Origin: Actinomadura roseirufa
GTDB lineage: Bacteria; Actinomycetota; Actinomycetes; Streptosporangiales; Streptosporangiaceae
NCBI RefSeq assembly: GCF_900659635.1
Contig: NZ_CAACVB010000069.1
Location: 1-33,490, forward strand
Direction: 5' to 3'
Length of the DNA stretch: 33,490 nt
In this document: positions 14,377 to 21,746 of the stretch, in pieces
Numbering within the stretch: the stretch's first letter is position 1
Layout: each line of letters starts with the position of its first letter
Translations under genes and position numbers: made by a program
Notes under the pieces: model-generated
Told to the model about the DNA's origin: nothing
What the model saw: the letters and a program-made list of their open reading frames with translations, nothing else
Database searches by the model: none

Positions 14377-15771
14377 TCAGCCGCCGGTGAGGACGGGGTG
14401 CAGCAGGCAGACGGACTCGGGGGCCACCGAGCGCACGCCGTAGAGCCGTCCGGCGGGGATCAGCACGCGGTCGCCGCGCTCCAGCCGCTCCGGCGGGCCG
14501 GTCGGCGTCGTGACGAGGTCGGCCTCGCCCCGCTCGATCTCCAGCACCATGGCGCCGTCGTGGTTGCGCGTGCCGAACGGGTGGCCTTCCCGCAGGACCG
14601 TGCGCAGCGGCGGCGCCACCGCGATGGACGCGGCGCCGGCGAGCTCGCGGTGCCGGGCGAGGTCGTCCGCCCAGCGGATCTGCGCCGCCGTGTCGTCCTC
14701 GAACCAGCCGCCGATCAGCCGGGCCTCGGCGATCCCGCGCAGCAGCTCGGGCACCACCCGCGAGCCGTGCCGGTCGGCGAGCGCGAGCAGGACCTGCTCC
14801 CGGGTGATGCGGCCGTGGTGTTCGTCGATGTGCGCGTGCTCGTCGCAGTAGTGCAGATCGACGGAGTCGCCGAAGATGTTCCGGAAGACCTTGACCATCT
14901 GCACGAATGCGGGTGCGAAAACGGCCTCCGCATAGGTCACCGCTCCCGCATAGCGGAAGAACTTCGCGTGGTCCCGGGACAGGTAGTAATAGTAATTGTT
15001 GGTGGCCAGCGGGCCGCCGAGATAGAAGTTCCAGTACGCGTGCACATGGGTGGCCATCCGCCGGCTGCGAAGCATCTTGGCGAAGATGGTGGTGTGCTTG
15101 GCGTCGTAGACGCCGTAGCCGAACTCGTCGATGAAGATCTTGAACAGCGCGGACTGTTCGGGACCATAGGCGCCGGCGAGGTTGCGCGACATCGCCGAGG
15201 CCTCGGTGAGTCCGTCGAGGGCGAGCTGCACGAGGTAGAGGTCCGCGGCCGCCTCCCGGTCGCGCGCCTCGGCGATCGCGGTCAGCGCGGGCGAGGGGCC
15301 GTTGGCGGCGGCGGTCACCACGTGCTGGAAGTAGGCGTCGAGGATCTCGGTCGTGCCCGCGCCGCTGACGTCGACCGCGTCGTCCAGGCAGTCGAAGGCG
15401 AAACGTTCCAGTTCGGAGACGGACGTCTCGCGGATCCGGCGCAGCCCGGGGCCGTAGAAGAGGTCGAAGTCGTCGTGCAGGTCCGCTAGCCCCTGCTCGG
15501 GGAGCAGCACCGTGTCCGCCTCGTAGAAGGTGCCGAGGAGGCGGTGGGCGACCAGGGAGCGGTGCGTGGACCACTGGTCGGCGCGCGGCGGGAGCGTGAA
15601 GTCCGACTCGGCCACGGAGTCGGGCACCAGCATGCGGCGGTAGGGGTTGGAGTCGTGGAGAACCTGGGCGTCACCGTGGAAGAGCGGGCTCCGCGCAAAC
15701 GTGGTGAGCCGCTTTCCCAGGGTGCCGCCGACTTCGTTGTCGACAGGAGATGCCTGAGGTTGCACAGTCAT
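14377..15771 (-). CDS. HDO-2: heme-oxygenase-like diiron oxygenase with degenerate cupin, SznF-like (464 aa)
   Basis: Same architecture as HDO-1 and close to SznF in length (471 aa as I recall). The ligands are Glu190 ('LTEASAM'), Glu216 and His226 ('DEFGYGVYDAKHTT'), Glu282 ('TYAEAVF'), and His312, Asp316 and His319 ('YCDEHAHIDEHHGR'). This is the SznF set shifted by one residue throughout. In the C-terminal cupin (about 385-460) the first motif reads 'TRNHDGAM' with one His and no H-x-H. The second motif reads 'IPAGRLYGVRS', where the usual metal His is Tyr444. This cupin is therefore unlikely to hold iron. It is the first gene of the cluster and is separated from the rest by 283 bases. The ATG at 15771 has only a weak, distant AGGTGA. 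The expected role is N-hydroxylation of a guanidine or amine. Confidence 0.85.
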   Translation of the reverse strand: MTVQPQASPVDNEVGGTLGKRLTTFARSPLFHGDAQVLHDSNPYRRMLVPDSVAESDFTLPPRADQWSTHRSLVAHRLLGTFYEADTVLLPEQGLADLHDDFDLFYGPGLRRIRETSVSELERFAFDCLDDAVDVSGAGTTEILDAYFQHVVTAAANGPSPALTAIAEARDREAAADLYLVQLALDGLTEASAMSRNLAGAYGPEQSALFKIFIDEFGYGVYDAKHTTIFAKMLRSRRMATHVHAYWNFYLGGPLATNNYYYYLSRDHAKFFRYAGAVTYAEAVFAPAFVQMVKVFRNIFGDSVDLHYCDEHAHIDEHHGRITREQVLLALADRHGSRVVPELLRGIAEARLIGGWFEDDTAAQIRWADDLARHRELAGAASIAVAPPLRTVLREGHPFGTRNHDGAMVLEIERGEADLVTTPTGPPERLERGDRVLIPAGRLYGVRSVAPESVCLLHPVLTGG

Positions 15772-15899
15772 TAATTTGTACCGTTCACCTGACTACTGAG
15801 TGGGTCGGGTGCAGCGATGGCGGGCCGTGCCGATTGTGTCGGCGGTGCGCAGGAACGGTCGGTCTGGATTTGTTGTACGGGTCGGCAAAATGTTGCGCA

Positions 15900-15915
15900 G
15901 AGACAGTCTTGTCTC
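15900..15915. promoter_or_regulatory. Candidate operator upstream of the cluster
   Basis: GAGACA-GTCT-TGTCTC is a perfect 6+4+6 inverted repeat, 129 bases upstream of the HDO-2 start and in one of the few less GC-rich stretches nearby. Its size suits a TetR- or GntR-type dimer site. No intact regulator gene lies next to it. Confidence 0.4.
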
Positions 15916-16416
15916 ACGTGCGGTGAGAGCTCGGTTTCTCGGGTGCGGGCACATTAACAAAGGGCTTCGGCGGGATCAATGATCATGTGACTGGCTTTGG
16001 GCGACCCGGTCTGCGCGCGCGGCTGGTCGCGGTCCTCCGGAATACGCCCCCGCCCGGATCCGCCGCCGGGCCGGGCGCCGCCGCCGGACCGCACCGTGTG
16101 CGCCTCGCGCCGGCCGGGCAGGTCCTCTGACATGGGTCTTGACCTTGGTTGCTGGCCCTCGCCCCACCCATCCTTTGTGCCGTCGGTCACGTAGGCGCGG
16201 TCTCCGACAGGGGCTTGACGAGTGGTGAAGGTGGCGGTCATCTATGCGGTCCGAGAAGGACCGGCCGTAACCTGATCGTGACGGGAACCTGGCTGGATCC
16301 GGTCACTCCGGTGCAGTTCGGAGGCTCCCTCCGGATCGGAGAGGGCCCTCCACAGCGCCCGCCCGGCGGCGGTCCGGCCGAAATCCCCGCGCTGCCGCGC
16401 TCCCGCCCGTCCGGTC

Positions 16417-16685
16417 CTAGGTGCGCGGCGCGAGCCGGGTCGTCCGGGCCGGATCTGCGACCGAAATCGGTCCGGCGAGGTGTTCCAGGGCCCAGGGGAC
16501 GCCGCGCGCCACCGGGGCGTCCGGGCCAGGGACGGTCACGGTGGTCTCTTCGAACCGGGCCTGCCCGCAGTGCGGTGGCACGCACCGGATGCCTTGTCAT
16601 CGCATGGGCGACGCGCGCCGTGGTTCTCGCGGACGAGGCGCAGGCACCGATCGAGCCCGGCGGCGCCGCAGGGGCCGGTGAGCCT
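16417..16685 (-). pseudogene. Broken GlxA-family (DJ-1/AraC) transcription regulator
   Basis: Three minus-strand frames in succession spell the junction between the DJ-1/PfpI domain and the AraC DNA-binding domain. 'AAGLDRCLRLVRENHGAR' (about 16685-16630) comes first. 'RVAHAMTRHPVRATALRAG' follows in a second frame. 'QARFEETTVTVPGPDAPVAR' and 'WALEHLAGPISVADPARTTR' continue in a third frame down to the TAG at 16417-16419. Intact relatives have about 180 residues before and 80 after this segment. It therefore carries two frameshifts and is truncated at both ends. It may have regulated a neighbour once. Confidence 0.55.
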
Positions 16686-16840
16686 TCTATATAGAGGACG
16701 TCGAGCGTCCCCCGGACCACCGGACGGCGCCGGGGGATTCACGCCTCCGGCGTCGCCTCAGCCGGTCGAGTCAAGCGCTTGCGCGACGGTCCGGGGGACC
16801 ACGGTGAGACAGACCGCGAGCCCGGGAGCCGGAGTCGCGA

Positions 16841-16869
16841 TTGACACAGCAGGCAGGGACGGGCATAAG
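16841..16869 (+). promoter_or_regulatory. Sigma-70-type promoter of the helicase gene
   Basis: TTGACA (16841-16846), a 17-base spacer and CATAAG (16864-16869). The -35 is perfect and the -10 matches 4 of 6. It predicts a start near 16876 and a 5' leader of about 125 bases before the GTG at 17000. The TTG of the -35 box could be mistaken for a start codon. Confidence 0.65.
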
Positions 16870-16999
16870 GCGGTACCCGGACGACGTTAGACTTACCGAA
16901 TCACTCTTCGACGCCCCCATGGCGTCAGGCTCGTCCTTGCAGCCCACTGATCACATCGTGGTGCCTCCCGAGACGTGCCCCCCTCTCGGAAGGTACTGC

Positions 17000-18580
17000 G
17001 TGACCACAGCTGCCGCTGCTCAGAACCCGTCCGCCGACATGCCCGCCGCGACCCCCGCGAGCGTGGGCGACGAGCGGGTTCCCACCTTCGCCGAGCTGGG
17101 CCTCCCCCCGGCTCTGGTGTCGGGCCTGGCCCGCCAGGGCATCGAGGCTCCGTTCCCGATCCAGGCCGCCGCGATCCCCGACGTGATGGGCGGACACGAC
17201 GTCCTCGGCCGGGGCAAGACCGGCTCCGGCAAGACCCTGGCGTTCGGCCTCCCGCTGCTCGCCCGCCTCGCCGGCCGCAAGGCCGCCCCCAAGCGCCCGC
17301 TGGCGCTGATCCTCGTCCCGACCCGCGAGCTCGCCCAGCAGGTCCAGAACAACCTGGAGCCGCTCGGCCGCGGCCTCGGGCTGCGCTTCAAGACCGTCAT
17401 CGGCCAGACCTCGATGTTCAAGCAGATCGACGCGCTGCGCCGCGGCGTGGAGGTCCTGGTCGCCACCCCCGGCCGGCTGAAGGACCTCATGCGGCAGGGC
17501 GCCTGCGACCTGTCCGACATCGAGATCGCGGTGCTCGACGAGGCCGACCACATGGCCGACATGGGCTTCCTGCCCGACGTCACCGACATCCTCGACCAGG
17601 CCAAGCCGGGCGGGCAGCGGCTGCTGTTCTCCGCCACGCTCGACAACGACGTGGACGTCCTCGTCAAGCGCTACCTGGACGCCCCGGTCACGCACGCCAT
17701 CGGCCCCGTGGACGAGCCCGTCGCCACGATGGACCACCACCTGCTGCTCGTGGCGCCCAAGGAGAAGGGCGCCATCACCGCCGAGATCGCCAACCGTGAG
17801 GGCCGGACCATCCTGTTCGCCCGCACCAAGCACGGCGTCGACCGGCTCGCCAAGCAGCTCGTCCAGGTCGGCGTGCGCGCGGCCGGCCTGCACGGCGGCA
17901 AGAGCCAGGGCCTGCGCACCCGCACGCTCGCCGAGTTCCGCGAGGGCTCCATCAGCGTGCTCGTCGCGACGGACGTCGCGGCCCGCGGCATCCACGTCGA
18001 CGACGTCAGCCTGGTCATGCACGTCGACCCGCCGGCCGACCACAAGGACTACATGCACCGCGCCGGCCGGACGGCCCGCGCCGGCGAGCGCGGCACCGTC
18101 GTCACGCTCGTCCTGCCGCACCAGGTGCGCTCCACGGCCGCGATGACCCGCCGCGCCGGGATCAACGCGCCCCGCGTCCGGGTGACCTCCGGCGACTCCG
18201 AGCTGATCAAGCTGACCGGGGCCCGGCTGCCGTCCGGAATCCCGATCGAGGGCCCGATCATCCCCGAGCGCCCGCGCCGCGAGGGCGGCGGCCGGGGCCG
18301 CTCCGGCGGCCGCCGCGGCGGCCGCGGCTTCAACGGCCGCGGACCCCGCTCCTTCGACCGCCAGGACGGCGGCGCGCCCCGCGACGGCCACGGCCACGCC
18401 GACGGCGACCGCCGCGAGGGCGGCTACGGCGAGCACCGCGGCTCCCACTCCGGCGACCGCCGCAGCGGCGGTCCCCGCACCGGAGGCGGCTCCCACGGCA
18501 ACCGCCGTGGCGGCTCCTACGGCAGTGGCGGCGGCAAGCGCCGAGACGGAGGCGACCGCCGCCCGGCCCGTTCGAACTGA
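17000..18580 (+). CDS. DEAD-box ATP-dependent RNA helicase (526 aa)
   Basis: All core motifs are present in order: Q motif 'APFPIQAAAIP', motif I 'GRGKTGSGKT', Ia 'PTRELAQQ', Ib 'TPGR', II 'DEAD', III 'SAT', IV 'ILFARTK', V 'ATDVAARGI' and VI 'HRAGRTAR'. The last ~100 residues, from about 18270, are an Arg/Gly/Asp-rich disordered tail typical of RNA-binding helicases of the CsdA/RhlE type. It unwinds structured RNA in ribosome assembly or mRNA turnover. The GTG at 17000 (VTTAAAAQN) has GGAAGG seven bases upstream. The frame is open to 16841, but that 'start' is the -35 box. An in-frame ATG at 16919 is an alternative. Its long leader would allow post-transcriptional control. Confidence 0.93.
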   Translation: MTTAAAAQNPSADMPAATPASVGDERVPTFAELGLPPALVSGLARQGIEAPFPIQAAAIPDVMGGHDVLGRGKTGSGKTLAFGLPLLARLAGRKAAPKRPLALILVPTRELAQQVQNNLEPLGRGLGLRFKTVIGQTSMFKQIDALRRGVEVLVATPGRLKDLMRQGACDLSDIEIAVLDEADHMADMGFLPDVTDILDQAKPGGQRLLFSATLDNDVDVLVKRYLDAPVTHAIGPVDEPVATMDHHLLLVAPKEKGAITAEIANREGRTILFARTKHGVDRLAKQLVQVGVRAAGLHGGKSQGLRTRTLAEFREGSISVLVATDVAARGIHVDDVSLVMHVDPPADHKDYMHRAGRTARAGERGTVVTLVLPHQVRSTAAMTRRAGINAPRVRVTSGDSELIKLTGARLPSGIPIEGPIIPERPRREGGGRGRSGGRRGGRGFNGRGPRSFDRQDGGAPRDGHGHADGDRREGGYGEHRGSHSGDRRSGGPRTGGGSHGNRRGGSYGSGGGKRRDGGDRRPARSN

Positions 18581-18589
18581 TCCGGTCCC

Positions 18590-18622
18590 CGGGTGAGGCT
18601 CGCCTTCGGCGCGCCTCACCCG
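18590..18622. terminator. Terminator between helicase and acyltransferase genes
   Basis: CGGGTGAGGC (18590-18599) pairs perfectly with GCCTCACCCG (18613-18622) with a 13-base loop, nine bases after the helicase stop. There is no T-run, as is common in actinomycetes. It can serve both convergent genes. Confidence 0.7.
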
Positions 18623-18648
18623 TGCCGGTCGCGGTGGGGGGGGGTGGG

Positions 18649-19425
18649 TCAGCCCGCTTCTTCTCGGAGTTTGTCCTGGAGGATCTGCAAGCCCGCCAGG
18701 CCGTCCACCGAGAGGGCGGCCAGCTCGTCCAGTGACATCAGCGGGGTGCCGCGCAGGGGCGGCTGCCAGCCGTTCTCCTTGTCGTGGCTGCGCAGCACCT
18801 TGGCGGGGACGCCGCCGATGACCGCGTGGTCGGGGAAGGTGCCGCGGACGACCGCGCCGCCCGCGACCGCGACGTTGCGGCCGAGCCGGGTGCCGGGCAG
18901 GATGATCGCCCCGGTGCCGATCCAGCAGCCGTCGCCGATCTCCACCGGGTTGTTCTCCGGCCACTGCCGGCCGATCGGCGTGTGGAGATCGCCGTAGGTG
19001 TGGTTCTGGTCGGTGATGTAGACGTTCGGGCCGGTGAAGACGTCGTCGCCGATCACGATGGACTGGTGGCCGACGATGTGCGTGCCGCGTCCGATCGAGC
19101 AGCTCCCCCCGATCCGGACGACCAGGTCCGGGCCGAGGTCGAGCCCCGGGACGAACCCGGCGGAGATCGTCACATGCGTCCCCACCAGGGTGTGGTCGCC
19201 GATGGAGATCCACGGCTCGCCGTAGATCGAGCCCACGGGGAAGCCGATGCAGGCGCCCTCGCCGAGGTAGCCGAACCTGCGCCGGCCCGGAGTCCGCGGG
19301 GTGATCTCGCCCTGCCGCTGGATCCACTCCCAGGCACCGTGGACGGCCGCGTGCGCGCCTTTCCGGGCACGGTCCTTGGCCCGGGCGGTGAGCGACTGCC
19401 GAAGGGTGCGGGGTTTCGGCGACAT
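18649..19425 (-). CDS. Left-handed beta-helix (hexapeptide-repeat) acyltransferase (258 aa)
   Basis: Residues about 55-210 carry repeating hexapeptide units ('IGDHTLVGTHVTISAG', 'IGRGTHIVGHQSIVIGDDV', 'IGDGCWIGTGAIILPGTRLG', 'VAVAGGAVVRGTFPDHAVIG') ending in 'GVPAKVLR', the signature of WbbJ/maltose-type O-acetyltransferases. His residues in 'DQNHTYGD' fit the catalytic base. Such enzymes acetylate sugars of polysaccharides or small molecules. The N-terminus is basic and soluble. The ATG at 19423-19425 is taken as start. An in-frame GTG nine bases upstream is possible. No operon partner. Confidence 0.85.
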   Translation of the reverse strand: MSPKPRTLRQSLTARAKDRARKGAHAAVHGAWEWIQRQGEITPRTPGRRRFGYLGEGACIGFPVGSIYGEPWISIGDHTLVGTHVTISAGFVPGLDLGPDLVVRIGGSCSIGRGTHIVGHQSIVIGDDVFTGPNVYITDQNHTYGDLHTPIGRQWPENNPVEIGDGCWIGTGAIILPGTRLGRNVAVAGGAVVRGTFPDHAVIGGVPAKVLRSHDKENGWQPPLRGTPLMSLDELAALSVDGLAGLQILQDKLREEAG

Positions 19426-19460
19426 GGCGTTCACCGTACCGAATCGCAGAGCCGTCCAGA

Positions 19461-19484
19461 CACGGTGGAGGCCCGGCCACCGTG
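19461..19484 (-). terminator. Hairpin downstream of the 19514-19984 gene
   Basis: CACGGTGG (19461-19468) pairs with CCACCGTG (19477-19484) with an 8-base loop, 30 bases beyond the stop of the minus-strand membrane-protein gene. No T-run. Confidence 0.5.
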
Positions 19485-19513
19485 ACCGGGCCCCGCTTCC
19501 GTCAACGTCCGTC

Positions 19514-19984
19514 TCAGTGCGGTGAACGCACCTGGTCGTCGAGGTCGGCGCCGGAGACGGTCATGGAATCGGCCGAGACGGCCGGGTCCTCGTCACCGCC
19601 GCCGGACGCGGCGTCGCGGGCGGCGCCGCGCCGCGTCATCACCGCGCCCGCCACACCGACCGCGGCCACCGCGCCCAGCATCGCGAGCAGAGCGCCCCGC
19701 CGGGGCCGCTGCGGCTGCGGCGGCTCCACCCGGTGGGCGACGCCGCTGAGGAACGAGCTCACCCGCGGGGCGAGGCCGATCTCCACGTACCGGGCGGCCC
19801 GCCGGAGGCGGGGCGCACCCCAGCCGCGGGCGACCATCACCCGTTCACCGGCGGCCGGGCCGATCCGCTCCGCCACGTCGGTGGCACGCCGCCGCCATGC
19901 GCCGGTGCCCTGGCGGGCCACCTCCTGGACGCGGCCGAAGCGCGTGCGGACGTCCTCCCGCGGCTTCCGGCGGATACTGATCAT
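19514..19984 (-). CDS. Putative single-pass membrane protein (156 aa), unknown function
   Basis: I do not recognise a characterised family. The layout resembles the actinomycete DUF5324-like proteins: a basic helical N-terminal 95 residues ('RFGRVQEVARQGTGAWRRRA', 'YVEIGLAPRVSSFLSGVAHR'), one hydrophobic segment around residues 100-117 ('ALLAMLGAVAAVGVAGAVM'), and an acidic Ser/Asp tail. The ATG at 19984 is chosen because TAGCGT stands seven bases upstream at leaderless spacing. A GTG at 19993 would overlap that box. It is divergent from ppiA across 160 bases. Confidence 0.7.
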   Translation of the reverse strand: MISIRRKPREDVRTRFGRVQEVARQGTGAWRRRATDVAERIGPAAGERVMVARGWGAPRLRRAARYVEIGLAPRVSSFLSGVAHRVEPPQPQRPRRGALLAMLGAVAAVGVAGAVMTRRGAARDAASGGGDEDPAVSADSMTVSGADLDDQVRSPH

Positions 19985-19991
19985 TAGGGAC

Positions 19992-19997
19992 ACGCTA
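19992..19997 (-). promoter_or_regulatory. Candidate -10 box (leaderless) for the membrane-protein gene
   Basis: On the minus strand TAGCGT ends seven bases before the ATG at 19984, which puts the start of transcription on the start codon. The same hexamer precedes the DUF881 gene at 22202. Confidence 0.45.
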
Positions 19998-20054
19998 ACC
20001 TCCCTGTTTGCGAGGTCCTGTCGTGCAGCCTTCCCCGGAAACGGGAGGTAAACA

Positions 20055-20070
20055 CTGATCGTGTGATCAG
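20055..20070. promoter_or_regulatory. Inverted repeat in the ppiA promoter region
   Basis: CTGATC-GTGT-GATCAG is a perfect 6+4+6 inverted repeat 75 bases before the ppiA start, in the divergent intergenic region. It is a possible operator, with no regulator identified. Confidence 0.35.
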
Positions 20071-20144
20071 ATGGTCACCGAAGGTAGCGCGTTCGTGCGC
20101 GTCCGGGACCGACCCGAGCACCCACTCACGAGGAGGCGGCCAGC

Positions 20145-20669
20145 GTGGCCAACGAGATCTTCGCGACGCTCAACACGTCGCTCGGCAAGATCGTCATCCA
20201 GCTCTACCCGGAGCAGGCGCCCGAGACCGTGGCGAACTTCGTCGAACTGGCGGAGGGCACCAAGGTCTGGCACGACCCGAACACCGGCCAGAAGAGCGAG
20301 GCGCCGCTGTACAACGGCACCATCTTCCACCGCGTCATCGACGGGTTCATGATCCAGGGCGGTGACCCGCTCGGCACCGGCACCGGCGGCCCCGGCTACA
20401 AGTTCAAGGACGAGTTCCACCCGGACCTCACCTTCAACCGCCCGTACCTGCTGGCCATGGCGAACGCGGGGCCCGGCACCAACGGCTCCCAGTTCTTCAT
20501 CACGCTGAGCGTGGCGCAGACCCGGCACCTGACCGGACGGCACACGATCTTCGGCAAGGTCATCGAGGGCACGGACGTCGTCGACCGGATCGGCGGCGTG
20601 CCGAAGGGCCGCAACGACCGTCCCCAGGAGGACGTCGTCATCGAGTCGGTGACGATCGAGCGGCGTTAG
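20145..20669 (+). CDS. ppiA: Cyclophilin-type peptidyl-prolyl cis-trans isomerase (174 aa)
   Basis: A single cyclophilin domain fills the protein. 'IFHRVIDGFMIQGGDP' (catalytic Arg in FHRV, and FMIQGGD), 'LAMANAGPGTNGSQFFIT' and 'HTIFGKVIEG' are the classic motifs. It catalyses proline isomerisation in the cytoplasm, as there is no signal peptide. The GTG at 20145 has GAGGAGG eight bases upstream. It is the first gene of the conserved origin-proximal block, followed 64 bases later by the rhomboid gene on the same strand. Confidence 0.95.
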   Translation: MANEIFATLNTSLGKIVIQLYPEQAPETVANFVELAEGTKVWHDPNTGQKSEAPLYNGTIFHRVIDGFMIQGGDPLGTGTGGPGYKFKDEFHPDLTFNRPYLLAMANAGPGTNGSQFFITLSVAQTRHLTGRHTIFGKVIEGTDVVDRIGGVPKGRNDRPQEDVVIESVTIERR

Positions 20670-20733
20670 TCGTATTACTGGGTGAGAGACCCTCTCCTGG
20701 CGGAGACCCGGAAGGCCCCGGACGGAGCCCCAG

Positions 20734-21630
20734 ATGAGCACAGAATCCAGTCCCGCGCCCGAGACCTCGGTGCCGACCTGTTACCGGCACCCGGGGCGGG
20801 AGACGTACGTCCGCTGCACGCGGTGCGACCGCTACATCTGCCCCGACTGCATGCGGGACGCTGCGGTCGGGCACCAGTGCGTCGAGTGCGTGGCCGAGGG
20901 CGGCCGGAGCGTCCGGCGCGCGCACCCGCGGACGGCGATCGGCGCCCGCGGCGCGGCGTCGGCCGTCCCCGTCGTGACGTACACGCTCATCGGGCTGTGC
21001 GTGCTCGCCTACCTCGCCGAGCTGGCGTCGTCGCGGGTCGTCACGGACTTCATGATGGTGGGCCAGGGGCAACTGGTCAGCGGTGACGTCATCGGCGTCG
21101 CCGAGGGCGAGTGGTACCGCCTGATCACCTCGACGTTCCTGCACCAGCGCGAGGGAAGCCTCGCCATCACCCACATCCTGTTCAACATGTGGGCGCTGTG
21201 GGCGCTCGGCCCGGCCCTGGAGCAGGTCCTCGGACGGTGGCGCTACCTGGCGCTGTACATGCTGTCCGGGCTCGGCGGCAACGTGCTGCTGATGCTGGTC
21301 GCCCCGGGGAGCTCGGCCGTCGGGGCGTCCGGTGCCATCTTCGGCCTGTTCGGGGCGTACTTCGTGATCGGCCGCAGGCTGGGCGCGCCGGTGGGCCCGA
21401 TCGTGTTCCTGCTGGTGATCAACCTGGTGATCACCTTCGCCAACCTGGACACGATCTCCTGGGAGGGGCACATCGGCGGCCTGGCGGTCGGCGCGGTGCT
21501 GGCCGCGGCCTACGCCTACGCTCCGGCGGCCCAGCGCAGGCTCGTCCACATCGGGGCGCCGCTGGCCATGCTGGTGGTGCTCACGGTGCTGGTGGCGGTC
21601 AAGGCCGCGGAACTGGGCTCGGGCGTCTAG
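20734..21630 (+). CDS. Rhomboid intramembrane serine protease with N-terminal zinc finger (298 aa)
   Basis: Residues 16-53 form a B-box-like zinc-binding region (CYRHPGR, CTRC, CPDCM, HQCVEC). About six transmembrane helices follow. Rhomboid landmarks are 'WYRLITSTFLH', 'THILFNMWALW' (Asn of the oxyanion hole), 'GASGAIFGLFGAY' (nucleophile Ser) and 'WEGHIGGLAVG' (catalytic His). It cleaves membrane-spanning substrates within the bilayer. The ATG at 20734 has GGAG six bases upstream. This zinc-finger rhomboid next to ppiA is standard in Streptomyces-like chromosomes. Confidence 0.93.
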   Translation: MSTESSPAPETSVPTCYRHPGRETYVRCTRCDRYICPDCMRDAAVGHQCVECVAEGGRSVRRAHPRTAIGARGAASAVPVVTYTLIGLCVLAYLAELASSRVVTDFMMVGQGQLVSGDVIGVAEGEWYRLITSTFLHQREGSLAITHILFNMWALWALGPALEQVLGRWRYLALYMLSGLGGNVLLMLVAPGSSAVGASGAIFGLFGAYFVIGRRLGAPVGPIVFLLVINLVITFANLDTISWEGHIGGLAVGAVLAAAYAYAPAAQRRLVHIGAPLAMLVVLTVLVAVKAAELGSGV

Positions 21631-21746
21631 ACCGGCGCGAGCCCGGCCGTGGGCGAGTACGCCGAAGGCGGGCGCGGCGGGTGCCGGGACGTGCGGCCAC
21701 ATCGTACGGCCCGGCACCGGCCGCACGGCCGGATCAGACCCGCACC

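Larger units (their letters stand above)
15772..16999. other. Gene-poor 1.2-kb spacer between cluster and helicase
   Basis: This stretch separates two divergent transcription units. It holds the inverted repeat at 15900-15915, a broken GlxA-like regulator at 16417-16685, an AT-rich palindrome TCTATATAGA at 16686-16695, and the helicase promoter and 5' leader from 16841. Several open frames exist on both strands between 15954 and 16740, but they are Arg/Pro/Gly-rich and I see no further protein sense in them. Confidence 0.6.

Noticed and set aside
15954..16241. 95-codon minus-strand frame in the spacer (MTATFTTRQAPVGD...)
   Set aside because: No recognisable family, no ribosome binding site, and biased composition in its second half. 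Not supported as a gene.
16686..16695. AT-rich palindrome TCTATATAGA
   Set aside because: Could be a -10 region or operator, but no matching -35 or intact gene lies at suitable distance. Left as a note in the spacer entry.
16925..19480. 851-codon minus-strand frame across the helicase and acyltransferase genes
   Set aside because: Low-complexity Ala/Val/Gly translation opposite clear DEAD-box motifs. It is a shadow frame.
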